From positions 1 to 38,647 of the forward strand of contig JBNKDD010000017.1 in the NCBI GenBank assembly GCA_050288085.1: DNA of 38,647 nucleotides. Direction: 5' to 3'. This DNA comes from JBNKDD01 sp050288085. Lineage in GTDB: Bacteria > Chloroflexota > Anaerolineae > Aggregatilineales > UBA3940. Positions 1 to 6,854 of the stretch are shown piece after piece. The notes under the pieces are model-generated. The model was given only the letters and a program-made list of their open reading frames with translations, was not told the DNA's origin and ran no database searches. Position numbers and translations under genes: made by a program. Within the stretch, counting starts at the first letter, position 1; every line of letters begins with the position of its first letter.

Positions 1-10
1 TCATTAATTG

Positions 11-100
11 ACCCCCTGCTACCGCTAAAGCGGTATCTGCCCCCCCTTGCAAGGGGGGCGAATCGGGCGAACGCGCAAGCGCGTGAGCACGATGGGGGGT
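11..100. repeat. Family A multi-stem intergenic repeat, copy 1
   Basis: An outer stem (ACCCCC at 11-16 with GGGGGT at 95-100) encloses three hairpins: ACCGCT/AGCGGT, a C-tract/G-tract stem centred on TTGCAA, and ACGCGC-AA-GCGCGT. It lies just downstream of nuoM, before the expected nuoN. The same outer and central stems recur at 1665, 4141, 5719 and 9520, always in the same orientation (antisense to nuo). Confidence 0.8.
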
Positions 101-121
101 AATCATGCATCAGACCCTTTA

Positions 122-1624
122 CTACGGCAGCACCGCCACAAAAGGCGCGGCATTCAACAAAGCCTGTACCGATGGCTCCATCACATTGAAGAACGGCGCG
201 GCATACAGCCCGATCCAGAAAATCAGGATGATCAGCGGAGCCAGCGTCAGCACTTCGCGCAGATTGAGATCGGACAGCTTGCGATTCTCGTCCTTGTCGA
301 GCGGCCCCAGGTAGACCTTCTGGAACATGTACAGCAGGTAAATCGCCGCCATGATCACGCCCAACGTCGCCAGCCCGGTGAACAACCAGGGCCGCACACC
401 GAGCGCCCCGGAGTTAAACGATCCCATCAGGATCGTAAACTCACCAACAAACCCGTTCAGGCCGGGCAGACCCATTGACGACAGGGTGACGATCAGCGAT
501 AGGGCCGTAAAGACCGGCATCGCCTGCCACAGCCCGCCGAACGCTTCCAGGTCACGGGTATGCCGCCGCTCGTAAATCATTCCGACCAGCAAGAACAACG
601 CGCCCGTGCTCAGACCATGATTGACCATTTGCAGGATCGCGCCCTGAATACCAATCGCATTGAGGGAGAAGATACCCAGCATCACAAAGCCCAGGTGGCT
701 GACCGACGAATAAGCGACCAGCTTCTTGACATCTTTCTGGGCATAACTGACCCACGCGCCGTAGATAATGCCGATCACCGCCAGCGCGCCGATGTAAGGC
801 GCAAACCGGACGGACGCATTCGGGAACAGCGGCAGATTAAACCGGACAAAGCCGTAAGTACCCATCTTCAGCAGCACACCTGCCAGGATCACCGAACCGG
901 CGGTTGGAGCCTGGACGTGAGCATCCGGCAGCCACGAGTGCAGCGGCCAGATTGGGACTTTGATCGCAAAGGCAATCGCAAACCCCAGGAACAGCAGGCT
1001 TTCGGTTACCGCCGCAAATTCCATCCCCACCAGGTCGGGCAGGAAGAACGTCCCGCCGGTGATCCCCAGGAACAGGATCGCCAGCAGCATCAAGATCGAC
1101 CCGGCCATCGTGTACAGGAAGAACTTGATCGACGCGTACTGCCGGTTGGGGCCGCCCCAGATACCGATTAAGAAGTACATCGGCACCAGGGTGAACTCCC
1201 AGAACACGTAAAACAGGAACAGATCGAGCGAGACAAACACACCCACCATTGCCGTTTCAAGCAGCAGCATAAAGGCGTAGTAAGCCTTGATCCGTTCCGT
1301 GACCGACGTGAACGACGACAGGATCGCAATCGGGCTGATCAGCGTGGTGAGCAAGACCAGCAGGATGCTCATCCCGTCCACGCCGAGCGCATAACTGATC
1401 CCGGCGGTTGGTATCCAATCGACTCGACCTGCCCACAGGTAATCACTATTCAATGAGAATGGCTGGGTGAGCAGGAACAGCGACACCACAAACGTGACCG
1501 CCGAGAATAGAAAGGCCGACCACCGGATGAAATCCTCGTTCTTGTTTGGCGTTGCCAGCACCACAAAGAAACCGACCAGCGGCAGCGCCAGGATAAGTGT
1601 CAGAAAAGCAGGAAATTCCGTCAT
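122..1624 (-). CDS. nuoM: NADH-quinone oxidoreductase subunit M
   Basis: Antiporter-like proton-pumping membrane subunit of complex I. The 500-residue length and about 14 hydrophobic segments fit the family. Typical blocks are visible: the NuoM-like 'FWEFTLVPMYFLIG' region carrying the conserved trans-membrane Glu (about residue 142), 'PIWPLHSWLPDAHVQAPT' (about 225-245), and the 'KKLVAYSSVSHLGFV' helix with its conserved Lys (about 300). The ATG at 1624 has a GAGGGAG ribosome-binding site a few bases upstream, which supports this start. It is the last complete nuo gene in the window; nuoN probably lies off the left edge. A palindromic repeat separates it from nuoL on one side and follows its stop on the other. 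Identity is secure from sequence resemblance; activity is not shown. Confidence 0.97.
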   Translation of the reverse strand: MTEFPAFLTLILALPLVGFFVVLATPNKNEDFIRWSAFLFSAVTFVVSLFLLTQPFSLNSDYLWAGRVDWIPTAGISYALGVDGMSILLVLLTTLISPIAILSSFTSVTERIKAYYAFMLLLETAMVGVFVSLDLFLFYVFWEFTLVPMYFLIGIWGGPNRQYASIKFFLYTMAGSILMLLAILFLGITGGTFFLPDLVGMEFAAVTESLLFLGFAIAFAIKVPIWPLHSWLPDAHVQAPTAGSVILAGVLLKMGTYGFVRFNLPLFPNASVRFAPYIGALAVIGIIYGAWVSYAQKDVKKLVAYSSVSHLGFVMLGIFSLNAIGIQGAILQMVNHGLSTGALFLLVGMIYERRHTRDLEAFGGLWQAMPVFTALSLIVTLSSMGLPGLNGFVGEFTILMGSFNSGALGVRPWLFTGLATLGVIMAAIYLLYMFQKVYLGPLDKDENRKLSDLNLREVLTLAPLIILIFWIGLYAAPFFNVMEPSVQALLNAAPFVAVLP

Positions 1625-1664
1625 AGTGCTCCCTCAATGAGCAAATTCATGATACCTGTTCGTC

Positions 1665-1758
1665 AACCCCCCGCCACTGCTAACGCAGTGTCTGCCCCCC
1701 TTTGCGAAGGGGGGCGAATCGCGACTCACGCGCTAGCGCGTGAGTGCGATGGGGGGTT
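1665..1758. repeat. Family A multi-stem intergenic repeat, copy 2
   Basis: Lies between nuoL and nuoM. The outer stem AACCCCCC (1665-1672) pairs with GGGGGGTT (1751-1758). Inside are a CACTGC/GCAGTG hairpin, the C/G-tract hairpin, and a perfect 22-bp palindrome at 1724-1745 (ACTCACGCGCT with AGCGCGTGAGT). The third stem differs in sequence from copy 1 but keeps complementarity. Confidence 0.85.
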
Positions 1759-1778
1759 CAACTGCGTAAATCTCATAT

Positions 1779-4076
1779 CTACAAAAACCGTATCGCCAGG
1801 AAAACCAGGATCACCACCACACCCAGCGCGACCGCCAGTGCATAATTCCGCACATAGCCGGTCTGGACGCGGCGCAGTTCCCGCGACGACCCACCGATCA
1901 ACTGGGCGATCCCATTGACCGCGCCGTCAACCACACCCAGGTCAATCGGCTCGCTCAAAATCGCCGCCCATCCATCGTAGAAGGCGTTGATAATCCGGTC
2001 ATGCACAAAGTCATGCCAGAATTCCCAGTCGATAACATCCGCCAGGAAAGTCCCCAGCCGGTTGTAAGGATCCACAAAGACGACGTGGTACAGCTCGTCC
2101 CAATACCATTTACGATTTAAGAAGGTGAATACCGGCCCGGCAGCCTCTAACGGATCACGTTGATCGGCTGTCTCTATCGGTTGTCTGCCGTAGATCACAT
2201 AGCTCAGGCCGATGGCGATCAAACCTAGTACGGTTGATGTTATCGCAACACTCGGTTGGAACCCGGCAATGTGGGCATTCACCACACTCTCTTCGAGCCA
2301 GTGTCCCAACTGGTGGAAACCACCGAAGGGTAGATTCATCAACCCGCCGAATACAGCCAGCCCACCGAGGATTAACAGCGGCCAGTAAACGACCGGCTTA
2401 CTCTCGGTAGCGTGTGCCGATGCATTAGTGCGCGGCTTCCCGAAGAACACCATAAACACCTGCCGCCCCATGTAGAACGCGGTGCAGAACGCGGCGATAC
2501 TCAACAGGATGTAGACCAGCATACTCTCGTGGCTGGCATCAAGCAGGATTTCGTCCTTGCTCCAGAAGCCCGCCAGCGGTGGGATACCGGCCAGCGCCAG
2601 CGCCCCGATAATGAATGTCCAACTGGTGTAGGGCATCTGCTTGAGCATCCCGCCCATGTTGCGCATGTCCTGTGGATCGACATGTTCATGATGGTCATCA
2701 TGTTCGTCGTGATGATCGTTGTGTCCATCACCCAGCATCCCACGTTCCATCCCCTGGATAATCGACCCGGAGGCCAGGAACAGCAGCGCTTTGAAGAAGG
2801 CATGAGTTGCCAGGTGGAAAATCCCTGCGATGTACCCGCCCAATCCAACCGCCGCGATCATGAACCCAAGCTGGCTGATCGTCGAGTAGGCCAGCACCCG
2901 CTTGATATCAAACTGCCCGATCGCAATCGTCCCGGCGACAAACGCCGTCAACGCGCCGACCAGAGCGACGGTATGGCTGGCTTGCGGAGTCAGCGTGTAC
3001 AGCACGTTGCTCCGGGTGATCATGTAAATCCCCGCCGTGACCATCGTCGCTGCGTGGATCAGGGCACTGACAGGGGTAGGCCCGGCCATCGCGTCCGGCA
3101 GCCAGACGAACAGCGGGATTTGCGCACTCTTACCGGTTGCACCTAACAGCAGGAACAACCCGATCAGCGTGATCACCACCCCGTAGCGCGGCTGGAACGG
3201 CCCGATAGCAATCGGGGTATCCAGGCTGACCGCTTCAGCATGTTCAGCTTCGGCCTCATGTTCACCGGCTGCTTCGGTGTGCATATCGGCGGCTGACACG
3301 GCCAGGCATTCGGCCTGCGGTGATTCGACCATGCATTGAGCACGGGCAAACACGTCATCGAATTTCAATGTACCGAACGTCCAGAAGATCAGGAAGATCG
3401 CCGTCAGCATCCCGAAGTCACCAACCCGGTTGACGATAAACGCCTTCTTCCCGGCGGCAGCATTCTCGATGCCTTTTGTCTCGCCTGATTCGGTGTGGTG
3501 CGGATCATCATACCAGAACCCGATCAGCAAGAAACTGCACAACCCGACCAGTTCCCACCCGACAAACATCATCAGGTAGTTGTTGCCGGTGACCAGCACC
3601 AGCATCGAGCCGAGGAACAGGTTTAGATAGGTGAAGAAGCGGCTGAACCGGCGGCGCTTCAGGTCGTAATGTTCCGCTTCGGAGAGATGCCATTCGAGCG
3701 CCTTCACGTCGATATCGTAATCCATATAGCCGATGGCGTAGATATGGATCAGCGTTCCGACGCCGGACACCACCAGCATCATCACCGAAGACAGCGTATC
3801 AATCTTAAACGTCCACGGGATTTCCAGGTGGAAGTCACCCGTCGTCAGGTCGATGAAGGTCAGCAGGGGGATTTCCGCCCCTTCCGGGTGGCCCAACAGC
3901 GCAATAAACAGGAGCAGCGCCACAACGAACGTACTGCCCGCCATGATCGAAGCCACGATGCCGGGGCCTTTGCTATCGGTATCGGGCATCAATACCCGCC
4001 CGAAGAAGACGTTGATCAGCACGCCCGCAAAGGGAATAAAGATTACTAACGGTGCGATTGAGAACAATCCAGCCAT
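1779..4076 (-). CDS. nuoL: NADH-quinone oxidoreductase subunit L
   Basis: Proton-pumping membrane subunit at the distal end of the complex I arm; 765 residues, longer than the usual 600-650. Family blocks include 'WELVGLCSFLLIGFW' (about residue 173), 'FIVNRVGDFGMLTAIFLI' (about 211), 'WLPDAMAGPTPVSALIHAAT' region (about 325) and 'LAYSTISQLGFM'. Two hydrophilic insertions stand out: an Ala/Glu/His-rich segment at about 262-284 and a His/Asp-rich segment at about 447-470 (many HH and HD pairs) just before the conserved 'MRNMGGM' loop. The C-terminal helix anchor is present. It starts at ATG 4076 after a GGGAAAA stretch. It sits between two family A repeats rather than abutting its neighbours. 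Confidence 0.97.
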   Translation of the reverse strand: MAGLFSIAPLVIFIPFAGVLINVFFGRVLMPDTDSKGPGIVASIMAGSTFVVALLLFIALLGHPEGAEIPLLTFIDLTTGDFHLEIPWTFKIDTLSSVMMLVVSGVGTLIHIYAIGYMDYDIDVKALEWHLSEAEHYDLKRRRFSRFFTYLNLFLGSMLVLVTGNNYLMMFVGWELVGLCSFLLIGFWYDDPHHTESGETKGIENAAAGKKAFIVNRVGDFGMLTAIFLIFWTFGTLKFDDVFARAQCMVESPQAECLAVSAADMHTEAAGEHEAEAEHAEAVSLDTPIAIGPFQPRYGVVITLIGLFLLLGATGKSAQIPLFVWLPDAMAGPTPVSALIHAATMVTAGIYMITRSNVLYTLTPQASHTVALVGALTAFVAGTIAIGQFDIKRVLAYSTISQLGFMIAAVGLGGYIAGIFHLATHAFFKALLFLASGSIIQGMERGMLGDGHNDHHDEHDDHHEHVDPQDMRNMGGMLKQMPYTSWTFIIGALALAGIPPLAGFWSKDEILLDASHESMLVYILLSIAAFCTAFYMGRQVFMVFFGKPRTNASAHATESKPVVYWPLLILGGLAVFGGLMNLPFGGFHQLGHWLEESVVNAHIAGFQPSVAITSTVLGLIAIGLSYVIYGRQPIETADQRDPLEAAGPVFTFLNRKWYWDELYHVVFVDPYNRLGTFLADVIDWEFWHDFVHDRIINAFYDGWAAILSEPIDLGVVDGAVNGIAQLIGGSSRELRRVQTGYVRNYALAVALGVVVILVFLAIRFL

Positions 4077-4140
4077 AAATATTTTCCCATTAAGTAGTGG
4101 GTGAGGTATACCGGTGCTGCGTCAGGTTGGTACTATTTTT

Positions 4141-4226
4141 TACCCCCCAATCCTCGCTTGGTCACGCTCGGATTTTGCCCCCCTTGCAAGGGGGGCGGAT
4201 GCAGCCGTCAGGCTGCACGGGGGGTA
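4141..4226. repeat. Family A multi-stem intergenic repeat, copy 3
   Basis: Between nuoK and nuoL. The outer stem TACCCCCC (4141-4148) pairs with GGGGGGTA (4219-4226). The first inner stem is of the AATCC/GGATT type (shared with copy 4, unlike copies 1, 2 and 5). The C/G-tract hairpin follows, then GCAGCC-GTCA-GGCTGC. Confidence 0.85.
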
Positions 4227-4243
4227 TTCACCTTCACACAGCC

Positions 4244-4564
4244 CTACCCCTCCATCGTGTTGAGTTCGTCGATGTCGGTACTATGCTTGGTGCGGAAGAT
4301 CGCAACGATCAGCGCCAGGCCAATCGCGACTTCCGCCGCCGCCACCGTGATCACAAAGAACACAAACACCTGTCCGCCCAGGTCCATAAACACGCGGGAG
4401 AAGGCCACAAAGGCCAGGTTTGCCGAATTCAGCATCAGCTCAATCGACATCAAGATCAGGATCGCATTTCGCCGGATCAGCACCCCCGCCACCCCAATCG
4501 AGAACAGGATCGCGCTCAGAATGATGAAGTAGCTGGAGGGCGCAAGAAATATCGAATCATTCAT
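4244..4564 (-). CDS. nuoK: NADH-quinone oxidoreductase subunit K
   Basis: Small membrane subunit of complex I with three trans-membrane helices, 106 residues from this start. The conserved 'LFSIGVAGVLIRRNAILI' helix and 'SIELMLNSANLAFVAFS' with its membrane Glu are present. A longer reading from 4630 would add 22 charged residues and overlap nuoJ by 60 nt. The ATG at 4564 has an AGGAGGAG ribosome-binding site about 9-11 nt upstream and gives the usual family length, so I chose it. It lies 4 nt after the nuoJ stop, consistent with coupled translation. Confidence 0.94.
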   Translation of the reverse strand: MNDSIFLAPSSYFIILSAILFSIGVAGVLIRRNAILILMSIELMLNSANLAFVAFSRVFMDLGGQVFVFFVITVAAAEVAIGLALIVAIFRTKHSTDIDELNTMEG

Positions 4565-4568
4565 CGGG

Positions 4569-5126
4569 TCAATCTCCTCCTGTCGCTTTTTTGCCTTCGG
4601 GGAGCGCGTGATTCTTTTCGCCTCTGGCAAATACCACCGCTCCCATCATCGAGACCAGCAGCAGAACGCCCACGATCTGAATCGGCAGCATATAATCCAT
4701 GTACAACCGCTCGCCGAGGGCCGCCGGGCTGCCAAAGTTGGCATCGGTTCCGGTCAGCTCACTTGGATTAGTAATGCTGCCCTGCACCTCTGGGCTGAAG
4801 GCGATAAAGGCCGTCACACCCAGCAGCAGCACCACCAGCACCACGGCCAGTGGGAACTGCCAGCGCAGCCGTGATTGGATCGGCACACGCTCCGCGCCCA
4901 GCAGCATGATCACGAACAGGAACAATACCATGATCGCCCCGGCGTAGACGGTGATCTGGATCATCGCCAGGAAGGGCGCATTTAATAACAGGTAGAACAA
5001 CGCCACACAGGTGAAGTTCAACACCAGGAACAGCGCGGCATGGACCGCATTGGCGCTGGTTAACATGCCTATGGCAGCTGTAACGGCGATTCCGGCCAGC
5101 ACAAAGAAGATAATCGTACCCAGCAT
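4569..5126 (-). CDS. nuoJ: NADH-quinone oxidoreductase subunit J
   Basis: Membrane subunit of complex I, 185 residues with five predicted helices. The 'YAGAIMVLFLFVIMLLG' helix (about residues 61-77), which carries the pi-bulge region in known structures, is clear. The usual N-terminal 'SANAVHAALFLVLNF' block follows the first helix. The tail is short and charged. It lies 18 nt after nuoI and 4 nt before nuoK, in a tightly packed part of the operon. Confidence 0.95.
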   Translation of the reverse strand: MLGTIIFFVLAGIAVTAAIGMLTSANAVHAALFLVLNFTCVALFYLLLNAPFLAMIQITVYAGAIMVLFLFVIMLLGAERVPIQSRLRWQFPLAVVLVVLLLGVTAFIAFSPEVQGSITNPSELTGTDANFGSPAALGERLYMDYMLPIQIVGVLLLVSMMGAVVFARGEKNHALPEGKKATGGD

Positions 5127-5144
5127 TAGCCTGATTCCTTAACC

Positions 5145-5675
5145 TTACTTCGGATTTTCCATATCCGGGATAGACCGGTCGAAGCTGCCCGGCTTGACCT
5201 TTTGCGGCACGTCTTCGCCACCGGTCGGAACCGGAACCAACAGCATATCTTTGGTATAGATGGCGCTTTCCCGGTCGTAAAAACTTAATTCGTAGTTGTG
5301 TTCTAACACAATCGCTTCGGTCGGGCAGGCATCCTCACAGTAGCCGCAGAAGATGCAGCGCAGCATATTGATCTCATAGGTCTTGGCGTAGCGTTCACCG
5401 GGCGAATAGCGTTCGTCGTCGTTATTCTCTTCCGCCTCCACCCAGATCGCGTCAGCAGGGCAGGCCGCTGCACATAATGAGCAGCCGATGCACTTCTCAA
5501 GGCCATTGTCATAGCGCTTGAGTTCGTGTCGCCCCTTGAATCGTTCCTGCACCGGGCGTTTTTCTTCCGGGTACTGGATCGTCACTGCCGGGAGAAAAAT
5601 ATGCTTGATGGTCGTTGCCATTCCCTCAAACACCGCCAGCAGCCGCCGGGGTGCGATAATGCTATCTTTTAACAT
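5145..5675 (-). CDS. nuoI: NADH-quinone oxidoreductase subunit I (2x[4Fe-4S])
   Basis: Peripheral-arm ferredoxin-like subunit that carries electrons through clusters N6a and N6b towards the quinone site. Both motifs are intact: C62, C65, C68, C72 and C107, C110, C113, C117 (C-x2-C-x2-C-x3-C each). Length of 176 residues is normal; the C-terminal tail is Pro/Lys rich. The ATG at 5675 has AAAGG about 9 nt upstream. A family A repeat separates it from nuoH, and nuoJ follows closely. Confidence 0.97.
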   Translation of the reverse strand: MLKDSIIAPRRLLAVFEGMATTIKHIFLPAVTIQYPEEKRPVQERFKGRHELKRYDNGLEKCIGCSLCAAACPADAIWVEAEENNDDERYSPGERYAKTYEINMLRCIFCGYCEDACPTEAIVLEHNYELSFYDRESAIYTKDMLLVPVPTGGEDVPQKVKPGSFDRSIPDMENPK

Positions 5676-5718
5676 GCGTTTTACCTTTTACAACCCGGTT
5701 TTCGAATAAGTTGGTGCC

Positions 5719-5814
5719 CACCCCCTAATCCTCGCTCACTCGGATTTGTCCCCCATTAATGGGGGGCGGGTGCGGACAATGGGCTTAAGCCCATTGTCTA
5801 AGCACAGGGGGGTG
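5719..5814. repeat. Family A multi-stem intergenic repeat, copy 4
   Basis: Between nuoH and nuoI. The outer stem CACCCCC (5719-5725) pairs with GGGGGTG (5808-5814). It has an AATCC/GGATT stem, a CCCCCATTAATGGGGG stem, and a perfect 24-bp palindrome at 5775-5798 (GACAATGGGCTT with AAGCCCATTGTC). Confidence 0.85.
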
Positions 5815-5822
5815 AGGTTTTC

Positions 5823-6851
5823 CTAGCTAAAAGCCGGGATCACGTTGAACACAATCAGTACTGCTGTTACCACAAAGTTGAGCAGGGCCATCGGCAGCAT
5901 CACCTTCCAACCGAAGGTCATCAGCCGGTCATAGCGGAAGCGGGGCAGTGTAGCCCGCAGCCAGACCATGAACATCAATGAGCCAAGCACCTTCCCAAAC
6001 AGGATGATCGGCCCCATCCAGCCGTTTAACAGGGTTTCCAGCCCAAACAGCCGGTAGCCACCCAGGAACAGCGCCGCAAAAATCGCACTGACGGCGATCA
6101 TCTTCATGTATTCAGCCATGAAGAACGCCGCGAACTTCATCCCGCTGTACTCGGTGTGATAACCGGCGGTTAATTCCTGCTCCGCTTCGGGCAGGTCAAA
6201 CGGGGCGCGGTTCGTTTCGGCCAACACCGCGACGTAAAACACGATCGCCGCCAGGGGTTGGATAAACACAAACCAGAGATTCTTTTGCGCGTTGATAATG
6301 TCGCCGAGGCTCATCGATTCGGCCAGCAGCACCGGGCCAAGAATTGATAGGCCCAGCGCGATCTCATAGCTGATCATCTGTGCCGAGGCTCGCAGCGCGC
6401 CCAACATGGCATATTTATTGGCTGATGCCCAGCCCGCCAGCACGATCCCATACACGGCGATGGAGGTCACCGCCAGGATGTACAGCACCCCGACATTGAT
6501 ATCCACCAGTCCAAGAGTCGTTTGATGTCCAAACACGTTCACCGCCGGGCCGACCGGAACCACCGCCAGCACGATCAGCGCCGGGACAGAGGTCAGCATC
6601 GGGGCCAGGGTGAAAACTACCTTATCGGCGGAAGTCGGGACAATATCCTCTTTAAAGAAGAGCTTGATCCCATCGGCTACCGGCTGGAGCAGTCCCAACG
6701 GCCCGGCCCGATTCGGGCCAACCCGCACCTGGATCACGGCGATAAACCGGCGTTCCAACCAGGTGGTATAGGCGAAGCCCGTCAATAAGGCGACGATCAC
6801 CAGTACCGATTTGACGGTCGCATCGATCACGAAGATCAGAAAATCGCTCAT
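5823..6851 (-). CDS. nuoH: NADH-quinone oxidoreductase subunit H
   Basis: Membrane subunit forming much of the quinone-binding chamber where the arms of complex I meet. The 342-residue length and eight helices fit. Hallmarks are the acidic/basic block 'VRVGPNRAGPLGLLQPV' (about residues 42-58), 'LAETNRAPFDLPEAEQEL' (about 210-227), 'GYHTEYSGMKFAAFF' and the late 'RATLPRFRYDRLM'. It begins 3 nt after the nuoG stop, so translation is probably coupled. Confidence 0.97.
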   Translation of the reverse strand: MSDFLIFVIDATVKSVLVIVALLTGFAYTTWLERRFIAVIQVRVGPNRAGPLGLLQPVADGIKLFFKEDIVPTSADKVVFTLAPMLTSVPALIVLAVVPVGPAVNVFGHQTTLGLVDINVGVLYILAVTSIAVYGIVLAGWASANKYAMLGALRASAQMISYEIALGLSILGPVLLAESMSLGDIINAQKNLWFVFIQPLAAIVFYVAVLAETNRAPFDLPEAEQELTAGYHTEYSGMKFAAFFMAEYMKMIAVSAIFAALFLGGYRLFGLETLLNGWMGPIILFGKVLGSLMFMVWLRATLPRFRYDRLMTFGWKVMLPMALLNFVVTAVLIVFNVIPAFS

Positions 6852-6854
6852 AAC

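Noticed and set aside
560..1171. 203-codon plus-strand ORF opposite nuoM
   Set aside because: Arg/Gln/Asp-rich translation typical of the antisense frame of a GC-rich membrane-protein gene; no ribosome-binding site and full overlap with a secure gene.
2412..3146. 244-codon plus-strand ORF opposite nuoL
   Set aside because: Shadow frame; low complexity and no start signals.
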